Assembly: GCA_026393895.1 (NCBI GenBank)
Contig: JAPKZG010000064.1
Span: forward strand, 1-37,054
Length of the DNA stretch: 37,054 nt
Reading direction: 5' to 3'
DNA from: Candidatus Aminicenantota bacterium
GTDB taxonomy: Bacteria > Acidobacteriota > Aminicenantia > Aminicenantales > UBA4085
Shown here: positions 14,827 to 21,415 of the stretch, piece after piece
Layout: every line of letters starts with the position of its first letter
How positions within the stretch are numbered: the first letter of the stretch is position 1
Position numbers and translations under genes: made by a program
Notes under the pieces: model-generated
The model's database searches: none
Told to the model about the DNA's origin: nothing
Seen by the model: only the letters and a program-made list of their open reading frames with translations

Positions 14827-15881
14827 GCCCGGATCGGTTGAAAGTCGCGGTCATCGGGGCCGCGGGATACGGCGGCGGCGAGCTCCTGCGCCTGCTTCTC
14901 GCCCATCCCGGGGCGGACGTCCGCCAGGCCGCCAGCCGCAGGTTCGCCGGCGAGCCGGTCGCCTTAGTCCACCCGAATCTCCGGAGTTTGCGGCCGCTCG
15001 TTTTTTGCCGGCCCGAGGAAATTTCGCCCTGCGACGTCCTGTTTCTGAGCCTCCCCAACGGCGAGTCGATGAAATCCATGGACCGGTGGCTGAAAACGGG
15101 AACGAAGGTCGTCGACCTGGGAGCGGATTTCCGCTTGCGCCGAGCGGAGGATTGGAAACAATGGTATGAATCCGATCATCAGTGTCCCGACCTCCTGGAC
15201 CGGTTCGTTTACGGCATCCCCGAAATCAACCGCGCGGCGATCCGGTCCGCTTCCTGCGTCGCCGGCCCGGGATGCGAAGCGATCGCCTCGATCCTCGGTC
15301 TCCGCCCCTTGGTCCGCCACGGTCTCGTCCGCGGCGGCGCGGTCGTCATCGACGCCAAAATGGGAAGCTCCGCGGCCGGCGCCCGGCCGTCGGATTCCAC
15401 CCATCATCCGGAACGGGCCGGAGCCGTCCGGTCTTATCGACCGACCGGACACCGGCACACGGTTGAAATCAGCCGGATCTTGGAGGCGGAGGGCGCAAAC
15501 TTTTCCCTCTATGTAACGGCGACGGCGATCGATATGGTCCGCGGAATTCTAGTCACGATCCATGTGTTTCCCGACGCCGGGGCCGTCACCGAAAAGGACG
15601 TCTGGAAGGCCTACCGGGCGGAATATGGGGACTCGCCGTTTGTCCGGATCGTCAAAGAGAACCGCGGTTTGTACCGGTTCCCCGAGCCGAAAATTCTCCA
15701 GGGGACGAATTTTTGCGAAATCGGCTTTGAACTCGAAAATGGCGGACGGCGCCTGGTCGTCATGTCCGCTCTCGATAATCTCGTTAAGGGAGCGGCGGGA
15801 AACGCCGTTCAATGTTTCAACCTCATGGCCGGCTTTCCCGAGACGACGGGTCTCGAATTCCCCGGCCTCCATCCGGTGTGA
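14823..15881 (+). CDS. lysY: LysY/ArgC: LysW-aminoadipyl/glutamyl phosphate reductase
   Basis: A 352-residue NADPH-dependent reductase of the ArgC family, converting the LysW-bound acyl phosphate to a semialdehyde. Rossmann motif VIGAAGYGGGELLRLLLAHP is at ~residues 9-28; SLPNGESM and DLGADFRLR are family motifs. The catalytic Cys151 lies in GPGCEA (the usual form is NPGCY), and the catalytic His in PTGHRHTVEIS. The C-terminal VMSALDNLVKGAAGNAVQCF is diagnostic. It starts at an ATG overlapping the lysX stop (ATGA). The altered residues around the active cysteine (A-G-P-G-C-E) fit LysW-dependent forms. Confidence 0.9.
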   Translation: MSPDRLKVAVIGAAGYGGGELLRLLLAHPGADVRQAASRRFAGEPVALVHPNLRSLRPLVFCRPEEISPCDVLFLSLPNGESMKSMDRWLKTGTKVVDLGADFRLRRAEDWKQWYESDHQCPDLLDRFVYGIPEINRAAIRSASCVAGPGCEAIASILGLRPLVRHGLVRGGAVVIDAKMGSSAAGARPSDSTHHPERAGAVRSYRPTGHRHTVEISRILEAEGANFSLYVTATAIDMVRGILVTIHVFPDAGAVTEKDVWKAYRAEYGDSPFVRIVKENRGLYRFPEPKILQGTNFCEIGFELENGGRRLVVMSALDNLVKGAAGNAVQCFNLMAGFPETTGLEFPGLHPV

Positions 15882-15883
15882 TC

Positions 15884-16927
15884 ATGATCAATCATTCGTC
15901 CGTTCTGGCGCATTTCAAGGGCGTGGTCGATTCCACGCTCCGGGAAGGCTTTCAATTCGCCGGAGCGAATTTCAGTCTGGAGGACCAGCGGGAGATTTTC
16001 GACCGTCTGGTCCTCCTGGGCGTGGAAATCGTCGAGGTGGGCAATCCCGTCCAGCCCGAAATCCGGGAACGGATCGCCGCCCTCCGGCGGAGACGGGGGG
16101 ACGGCGACCGGCCGCGGTTGTTCGCCCACATCCGGAATCATGAGCGGGACATCCGGGCGGCGGCTGAATGCGCGGTGGATGGCGTGAGCGTCCTCTGCAC
16201 CGCGGACGTCGAGAGATTGGCCGCGATGGGGCTGACCCCGGATTCTTCGCGCGAGCGGCTCCGTCAAAACATCGCCCTGGCCCTGTCGTTCGGACTGGAT
16301 GTCCGCGTCGGCGTCGAGGATTTCTTCGGCCGTTCGTTCCGGGACTGCCTGGACATCTACGAGCAGGCCGAATCGGCCGGGGCGACGCGCGTGGCCCTAG
16401 CCGACACCTTGGGAAAAGCCCAGGGTTGGGAGGTCGCCCGGCGCGTCGGAGCACTCCGGCGGAGGACGCGTCTCGAGATCGAAGGACACTTTCACAATGA
16501 CCTCGGACAGGCCGTGAGCAACGCGGTCATCGCCGTCCGCGCCGGGGCCAACTGGATCAGCGCTTCGCTCCTCGGCATCGGCGAGCGCACCGGGATCACG
16601 CCCTTGTCGTCGTTCCTGGCCAATCTTTACGTTCTGGATCCGGACGTGGCCCGGCGGTACCGGATGGAGGAACTCACCGCCGCCGAAGGGTTGGTTTCGC
16701 ACCTGTGCGGGATCGACGTCCCGCTTCATTTGATCACCAGCCCGGCCAACGGATTCGCCCACAAGGCCGGAATTCATCTGGACGCGTTGATGAAATTCGG
16801 TCCGGGAAAATATGAGCCTCTGTCCCCGCGGATCGTCGGAAACGTCCGCCGGCTGGTCCTTCACTCGGTGATTTCGGGAAAAACGAGTGATGTCCAGGCG
16901 CGGGAATTCGAACAGAGATTCGGATGA
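15884..16927 (+). CDS. Homocitrate synthase-like enzyme (LeuA/HCS family)
   Basis: A 347-residue HMGL-like TIM-barrel enzyme predicted to condense 2-oxoglutarate and acetyl-CoA to homocitrate, the first step of aminoadipate lysine synthesis. Seen are VVDSTLREGFQFAGANF (catalytic Arg20-Glu21 and Gln24), HIRNHERD (the His that reads the distal carboxylate), metal-ligand GHFHND, LLGIGERTGITPLSSFLANL and NGFAHKAGIH. Compared with Thermus homocitrate synthase from memory, the REGEQ motif is REGFQ, an active-site serine after the second Arg appears to be glycine (VRVGVED), and the last ~35 residues are missing. Start: ATG at 15884; a GTG 6 bp upstream overlapping the lysY stop is equally possible. 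A citramalate- or isopropylmalate-type activity is the alternative. Confidence 0.8.
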   Translation: MINHSSVLAHFKGVVDSTLREGFQFAGANFSLEDQREIFDRLVLLGVEIVEVGNPVQPEIRERIAALRRRRGDGDRPRLFAHIRNHERDIRAAAECAVDGVSVLCTADVERLAAMGLTPDSSRERLRQNIALALSFGLDVRVGVEDFFGRSFRDCLDIYEQAESAGATRVALADTLGKAQGWEVARRVGALRRRTRLEIEGHFHNDLGQAVSNAVIAVRAGANWISASLLGIGERTGITPLSSFLANLYVLDPDVARRYRMEELTAAEGLVSHLCGIDVPLHLITSPANGFAHKAGIHLDALMKFGPGKYEPLSPRIVGNVRRLVLHSVISGKTSDVQAREFEQRFG

Positions 16928-16962
16928 ACGCCGTCCGGGTTTGAGAAAGCGGTGAGGAAACG

Positions 16963-17892
16963 ATGTTGGTCGTGAAAGCCGGCGGGGGCCGGAGCATCAA
17001 TTGGGACGGGCTGGCCGTCGACCTGGCCGAGGAACAAACGCGGTCCAAGATTGTTTTGATCCACGGCGGGAACGCCGCCCGAAACGACTTGGCGGCCCGT
17101 TTGAACGTGCCCGTCCGGAGGGTGATTTCTCCTTCCGGCATCTCGAGCGTCTATACGGACAAGGACGCCCTGGATGTTTTTCTGATGGCCTATCCCGGAC
17201 TGACTTCGACCGGGATCGTCGCCCGGCTCCGCCGACACGGTCTCAACGCGGTCGGGTTGAGCGGCGTCGATGGAGGGCTCTGGCGGGCGACGGCCAAACG
17301 GGAAATTCCGGTCCGCGACGGCGACAAAATCAAGCTCCTTCGCGGAAACCTGACCGGCCGGGTCGACGCCGTCGACGGTCGTTTTCTCGAAGTCCTGCTT
17401 GAGGCCGGATATCTTCCGGTTCTCTGCGCCCCGGCCCTCGACGAGGAGGGCAACATCGTCAACGTCGACAACGACCTGGCCGCGGCGGCCACGGCGATTG
17501 CCCTTCGCGCCGGGACGATGGTTTTTCTCTTCGAAGCCGCCGGCTTCCTGGCGGACCCGAACGACCCCGAAAGCCGGGTCGCCGAAATCCAGGCCGCCGA
17601 AATCGGCGCCTCCTTGTCCGGGGCGGCCGGCGGGATGGGGAAAAAGTTGATCGCCGTTTCGCGCGCGTTGGCCGGAGGCGTTCAAACCGTTTATTTCGGC
17701 GACGGCCGGGTCGAGCATCCGCTTCGGGACGCCCTGGCGGGGCGCGGAACGGTTTTAAAATCCCCTCCGCGGGATAACACGGACGTTCGTTTGCGGAGGG
17801 ATCACGAATCCCCGCTTCGGGGACGGGCGATCCAAAGACCACAGCCGGCAGATCTCACGGATGGAAGTCCGCAGAGCTTCCGAATGGAGTAA
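16963..17892 (+). CDS. lysZ: LysZ: LysW-aminoadipate/glutamate kinase
   Basis: A 309-residue amino-acid kinase of the ArgB/LysZ group that phosphorylates the side-chain carboxyl of the LysW-bound intermediate. The N-terminus MLVVKAGGGRSINWDGL, the IVLIHGGNAARNDLAARL loop, SPSGISSVYTDKDALDVFLMA and the nucleotide loop SGAAGGMGKKL are visible. The family usually ends near ALAGRGTVI, which falls here at ~residue 266. The last ~43 residues are low-similarity, Arg/Pro-rich, and encoded over a series of hairpins; a one-base deletion at GGTTTTAAAA would end the protein there. The ribosome site is GAGG 6 nt upstream. It is 35 bp after the homocitrate synthase gene and 5 bp before lysJ. Confidence 0.9.
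   Translation: MLVVKAGGGRSINWDGLAVDLAEEQTRSKIVLIHGGNAARNDLAARLNVPVRRVISPSGISSVYTDKDALDVFLMAYPGLTSTGIVARLRRHGLNAVGLSGVDGGLWRATAKREIPVRDGDKIKLLRGNLTGRVDAVDGRFLEVLLEAGYLPVLCAPALDEEGNIVNVDNDLAAAATAIALRAGTMVFLFEAAGFLADPNDPESRVAEIQAAEIGASLSGAAGGMGKKLIAVSRALAGGVQTVYFGDGRVEHPLRDALAGRGTVLKSPPRDNTDVRLRRDHESPLRGRAIQRPQPADLTDGSPQSFRME
17763..17823 (+). other. Hairpin cluster over the lysZ 3' extension
   Basis: CCCTCCGC (17763-17770) pairs with GCGGAGGG (17793-17800), and TCCCCG-ctt-CGGGGA forms a tight second hairpin (17809-17823). They lie between the conserved end of LysZ and the lysJ start, and may be an intercistronic regulatory or processing region. Confidence 0.45.
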
Positions 17893-17897
17893 TCCCG

Positions 17898-19109
17898 ATG
17901 ATCGATGTTCAAAGACTCGAAGCCCTGCGTCTCCTGAACGTCTATCCCCGCCGGGGCCTGGTGATCCGGCGGGGCGAGGGTGTTTTTCTGGAGGATGACC
18001 GCGGCGAACGTTACCTGGACATGATGTCCAATTACGGCGTCTCGATTCTCGGTCACAATCATCCGGCGGTAACCGCGGCTCTGTCCGAACAATTGCGCAC
18101 TCTGCCGAGTCTCCACGGAGGATTCACCTGCGATGTCCGGGCCGAAGCCGCTTCCGCTCTCGCGGCCCGGTGCGGCGGGGGGTTGACGAAAGTTTTTTTC
18201 GCGAATTCCGGCGCGGAGGCCAATGAAGCCGCCCTTAAATTCGCGGTTCTGGCGACCGGGCGGAAAAAATTCGTCGCTTTCCGGAACGGATTCCACGGGA
18301 AAACACTCGGAGCGCTTTCGGCCACCGACGGGGCGGCTTATCGCGCGCCGTTTGAACCGTTGTTGTGGGACTTTGTCTTCATCGAATACGGAAATCCTTT
18401 CGGATTGGCCGCAATCGACGATCAAACGGCGGGCGTGATCATCGAGCCCATTCAAGGCGAAAGCGGCGTTCGAGTCCCGCCGCCTTTATTTCTAGCTGAA
18501 GTCGGGAAGGCCTGTTCCGCGGCCGGGGCGGTCCTGATCGTGGACGAAATCCAGACGGGAATCGGCCGGACCGGCCGTTTTTTGGCGTCTTCCGATGAGA
18601 TTCCCGCTTTCGATATCGTGACCTTGGGGAAGGGACTGGCGGGGGGGATTCCGGCGGGCGCGGTTTTGATGTCGGAAAAAATCGCTCGGGCGATTCCGCG
18701 AAAAATTCACACGTCGACGTTCGGCGGAAACCCGCTGGCCGCGGCCGGAATCCTGGCCGTGCTTTCCGTCGTGTCCGAGGAAATGTTGTCCCATGTCGAG
18801 CGTCTGGGCCGGATTTTTCTCGAGCGGCTTCGAAATATCGATGCGGACGCGATTTTGGAAGTCCGGGGGAAAGGGATGATGATCGGCGTCGAGGTCGGGG
18901 CGGACGGGGACGAGATTCTTCGCCGTCTTCAGAAGGAGCGTGTCCTGGCGATTCCGGCCGGGCCGGGCGTTGTCCGTTTTCTGCCGCCTTATATCATCGA
19001 TGAAAACCATCTGGAAATCGCTCTTTCGGCCTTCCGGGCCGCCTTATCGGAACGCGGGTTGAGGCCGACCGCGTCGATTCCGGTGAATGGGCCATGTGCC
19101 GCTTCCTGA
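17898..19109 (+). CDS. lysJ: LysJ/ArgD-type aminotransferase (LysW-semialdehyde transaminase)
   Basis: A 403-residue class III PLP aminotransferase that converts LysW-aminoadipate semialdehyde (or glutamate semialdehyde) to the LysW-lysine (or ornithine) form. Seen are GHNHPAV, FFANSGAEANEAALKFA (PLP phosphate loop), FRNGFHGKTLGALSAT, VIIEPIQGESGV, IVDEIQTGIGRTGRF and the Schiff-base Lys245 in TLGKGLAGGIPAGAVL. Placement next to lysZ and lysW identifies it as LysJ rather than a free-acetylornithine ArgD. The ribosome site GGAG is 8 nt upstream. Its last 16 bp overlap the start of the class II amidotransferase-fold gene, so the two are coupled. Confidence 0.9.
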   Translation: MIDVQRLEALRLLNVYPRRGLVIRRGEGVFLEDDRGERYLDMMSNYGVSILGHNHPAVTAALSEQLRTLPSLHGGFTCDVRAEAASALAARCGGGLTKVFFANSGAEANEAALKFAVLATGRKKFVAFRNGFHGKTLGALSATDGAAYRAPFEPLLWDFVFIEYGNPFGLAAIDDQTAGVIIEPIQGESGVRVPPPLFLAEVGKACSAAGAVLIVDEIQTGIGRTGRFLASSDEIPAFDIVTLGKGLAGGIPAGAVLMSEKIARAIPRKIHTSTFGGNPLAAAGILAVLSVVSEEMLSHVERLGRIFLERLRNIDADAILEVRGKGMMIGVEVGADGDEILRRLQKERVLAIPAGPGVVRFLPPYIIDENHLEIALSAFRAALSERGLRPTASIPVNGPCAAS

Positions 19110-19759
19110 TGGTCGAAAGCCGGCCGGCGATCCGTCCGGCCGATCTTCTCCGGCGTTTTGCCGGAATGGCCGAACGCAGCCGGTCGGAGGATGGAGACCG
19201 CCAGGGCGACGGTTGGGGAATCTGTCTCCGGAACGAAAACGGCGGCTGGCGCGGATATTGGTCGCTGCGCCCCGTTTGGGAAGAGGAGGAAACGTTTACT
19301 TCATTCCCGGCGGCGCACCGCTTCGTGATTCACGCCCGAAGCGCATCCTTTCCGGGGCACAGGGGAAAACTGGAATTCAATCAACCTTATGTCGCCGACA
19401 AGCGGGCGTTTGTTTTCAACGGCCTCCTGAAAGGCGTTTCGGCCGGCCGGCCGCTCCCGGGAGAAATCGGCGCTCAAAAAATCTGGAGTCTTTTCGGAAC
19501 GCTGAATCCGGCCGGATCCTCCCGCGACCGGATGGAAGCCCTTCTGCGGAAGTTGGAAACGTCCTGCCGCGAGATCTCCGCGCTGAACCTGGGTCTGGCC
19601 TCCGCCGAAGGACTTTTCGCTTATTGTCGCTCGACGGCTTCGGGCGCTTACTATCGCCTCCAGGCCGCCGAAACGCCCGACCTGCGGATGGTCTGCTCCG
19701 AACCGTTTTTCGGATTCGATTTCCGGCCGCTGGAGACCGGCGTTATCGTCCGATTGTGA
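19094..19759 (+). CDS. Class II glutamine-amidotransferase-fold Ntn hydrolase; candidate LysW-lysine releasing enzyme
   Basis: A 221-residue protein beginning MCRFL, so Cys2 becomes the N-terminal nucleophile after Met removal, as in YafJ/EgtC-type class II amidotransferases. Further signatures: DGWGI (39-43), HARSAS with Arg82 (the arginine that holds the alpha-carboxylate of glutamine), FNQPY (95-99) and FNG (108-110, oxyanion Asn109-Gly110). No synthase domain is attached. The Asp that holds the free alpha-amino group in GlmS (motif TDTEVI) seems replaced in EIGAQKIW (124-131). The gene overlaps lysJ by 16 bp and closes the LysW operon, where lysK (M20 peptidase) is usually found. I infer that it hydrolyses the gamma-glutamyl bond of LysW-gamma-lysine. 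Alternative: an unrelated EgtC/YafJ-like gamma-glutamyl hydrolase. Confidence 0.75.
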   Translation: MCRFLMVESRPAIRPADLLRRFAGMAERSRSEDGDRQGDGWGICLRNENGGWRGYWSLRPVWEEEETFTSFPAAHRFVIHARSASFPGHRGKLEFNQPYVADKRAFVFNGLLKGVSAGRPLPGEIGAQKIWSLFGTLNPAGSSRDRMEALLRKLETSCREISALNLGLASAEGLFAYCRSTASGAYYRLQAAETPDLRMVCSEPFFGFDFRPLETGVIVRL

Positions 19760-19787
19760 AAGGGGAGCGGACTCCGCGCCTGTTTCG

Positions 19788-19817
19788 TTGACGCCGGGGG
19801 GGGATTTCTGGTAATTT
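19788..19817 (+). promoter_or_regulatory. Promoter of tRNA-Ser(GGA)
   Basis: TTGACG (19788-19793), 18-bp spacer, extended -10 TGG-TAATTT (-10 at 19812-19817). The predicted start is ~19824, 22 nt before the tRNA. Confidence 0.55.
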
Positions 19818-19845
19818 AAGTCTTCCTCAAACGCGTTCTTTTTGC

Positions 19846-19934
19846 GGAGAGGTGTCCGAGTGGCTTAAGGAGCGCGCTTGGAAAGCGCGTGTGCGCCGCA
19901 AGGTGTACCGCGGGTTCAAATCCCGCCCTCTCCG
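19846..19934 (+). tRNA. tRNA-Ser, anticodon GGA
   Basis: An 89-nt class II tRNA. Acceptor GGAGAGG/CCTCTCC (19927-19933), discriminator G. Anticodon arm CGCGC-TTGGAAA-GCGCG gives GGA (reads UCC/UCU). Variable arm TGCGCCGCAAGGTGTA; T arm GCGGG-TTCAAAT-CCCGC. CCA is not encoded. Same acceptor and T arm as the CGA tRNA, and again followed at once by the structured repeat. Confidence 0.95.
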
Positions 19935-20042
19935 TTCCTTCAGGAGGAACGTCTACCGGCCGTCCTCCCCGAGTCTTAGGGGAGGTAGGAGAGGTAGATA
20001 AATATAAGAAGGGAGTCTTAAAGACGTTCCGATGTTAAGATT
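19935..20042 (+). repeat. Structured repeat, copy A (after tRNA-Ser GGA)
   Basis: A 108-bp unit of the same family. The outer stem GGAACGTCT (19946-19954) pairs with AGACGTTCC (20022-20030). Relative to copy 1 (CGCCT/AGGTG) both strands changed so that pairing is kept. The inner CTACC...CCTCCCC gagtctta GGGGAGG...GGTAG is conserved. Confidence 0.8.
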
Positions 20043-20120
20043 GTCCTTCAGGAGGAGCGTCTACCAGCAGCCCTCTCCTAGTCCTAGGAGAGGCCGGAGA
20101 GGTAGGTACATATAAAGGAG
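20043..20120 (+). repeat. Structured repeat, copy B, fused to the rocD ribosome site
   Basis: Inner stem CCTCTCC/GGAGAGG replaces CCTCCCC/GGGGAGG, a two-sided compensatory change. The 3' outer strand is lost; the tail aligned with GGGAGTCTT of copy A is AAAGGAGTCCTTT, which supplies the AAGGAG ribosome site of rocD and can fold as AAAGG-agt-CCTTT just before the ATG. Confidence 0.75.
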
Positions 20121-20127
20121 TCCTTTC

Positions 20128-21336
20128 ATGAACACCAAACAGTACATCGCCGTCGAAGACAAGTACGGCGCCCACAACTACCACCCGTTGGACGTCGTCA
20201 TCGACAAGGCCAAGGGCATCTGGGTCTGGGACGTGGACGGCCGCAAATACCTCGACTTTCTCAGCGCCTATTCGGCCGTCAACCACGGCCACAACCACCC
20301 CCGCATCATCAAAGCCCTGATCGCCCAAGCCCGCAAACTGACCCTGACCTCGCGCGCCTTCCGCAACGACCAGTGGCCGATGCTGGCCAAGGAACTCTGC
20401 CAACGGACCGGCTATGACATGGTTCTGCCGATGAACTCGGGGGCCGAAGCCGTCGAGACGGCGGTCAAAACCGCCCGGAAGTGGGGTTATCAGAAAAAGG
20501 GTATTCCCCAGGACCAGGCCGAGATCATCGTCTGTGCCAACAATTTCCACGGCCGGACGGTCACGGTCATCAGCTTTTCAACCGAGCCGCTTTACCGGAA
20601 GGATTTCGGCCCGTTCACGCCGGGATTCAAGATTATTCCCTTCGGCGACGCGGACGCCCTGGAAAAAGCGATCACCCCCAATACTGCCGCCTTCCTCGTC
20701 GAGCCGTATCAGGCCGAAGCCGGCATTCTCATCCCGGCTTCCGGGTACCTCAAGAAGGTCCGGGAGATCTGCTCGAAAAACAACATCCTGTTCATCGCGG
20801 ACGAAATTCAAACCGGGCTGGGCCGGACGGGAAAATTGTTTGCCTGGGAACATGAAAAGGCGAAGCCCGACATGATCGTCATCGGAAAATCGCTCGGCGG
20901 CGGATGCTATCCGATCTCCGCCTGTCTGGCCACGGCCGACGTGATGAACGTCTTTCGGCCCGGCGAGCACGGCTCGACGTTCGGCGGGAATCCACTGGCC
21001 TGCGCCATCGCCCGCGAATCGCTCCGGGTGATCAAGGAAGAAAATCTCGTCGCCAACGCGGCCAAGATGGGTAAGTATTTCATGGCGAAACTGCGGACCA
21101 TCAAGAGCCGGCACATCAAGGAAGTCCGGGGACGGGGCTTGCTGATCGGCGTGGAGCTTTATCCCGAAGCCGGCGGAGCCCGCCGTTACTGCGAGGCGCT
21201 GGCGGCGGCGGGACTCCTGTGTAAGGAGACCCACGACAACGTCATCCGGTTCGCCCCGCCGCTGATCATCGGGACGAAGGACCTCGACTGGGCCTTCGAA
21301 AAGATCAAGGAAGTCTTCGTCCAACTCGATAAATAA
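20128..21336 (+). CDS. rocD: Ornithine aminotransferase (ornithine-oxo-acid transaminase)
   Basis: A 402-residue class III PLP aminotransferase. The N-terminus EDKYGAHNYHPLDVVIDKAKGIWVWDVDG (in parts YGAHNYHPL and VWDVDGRKYLDFLSAYSAVN) is diagnostic of ornithine delta-aminotransferase; the Tyr/His-rich YGAHNYHPL distinguishes it from ArgD/LysJ. Other motifs: LPMNSGAEAVETAVKTAR, NNFHGRTVTVISFS, FLVEPYQAEAGILIP, FIADEIQTGLGRTGKL and Schiff-base Lys254 in VIGKSLGGG. It makes glutamate semialdehyde from ornithine and 2-oxoglutarate, linking arginine and proline metabolism. It lies behind tRNA-Ser(GGA) and two structured repeats with no separate promoter seen, and its ribosome site comes from the repeat tail. 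Confidence 0.93.
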   Translation: MNTKQYIAVEDKYGAHNYHPLDVVIDKAKGIWVWDVDGRKYLDFLSAYSAVNHGHNHPRIIKALIAQARKLTLTSRAFRNDQWPMLAKELCQRTGYDMVLPMNSGAEAVETAVKTARKWGYQKKGIPQDQAEIIVCANNFHGRTVTVISFSTEPLYRKDFGPFTPGFKIIPFGDADALEKAITPNTAAFLVEPYQAEAGILIPASGYLKKVREICSKNNILFIADEIQTGLGRTGKLFAWEHEKAKPDMIVIGKSLGGGCYPISACLATADVMNVFRPGEHGSTFGGNPLACAIARESLRVIKEENLVANAAKMGKYFMAKLRTIKSRHIKEVRGRGLLIGVELYPEAGGARRYCEALAAAGLLCKETHDNVIRFAPPLIIGTKDLDWAFEKIKEVFVQLDK

Positions 21337-21415
21337 GGCGCCGGGCAGCGGCCTCCGGATTCCCCGGGAAAGGGGGAAACGCCTCCGCGCTTGATCGAAC
21401 AGAGGAGGTTTTCAC

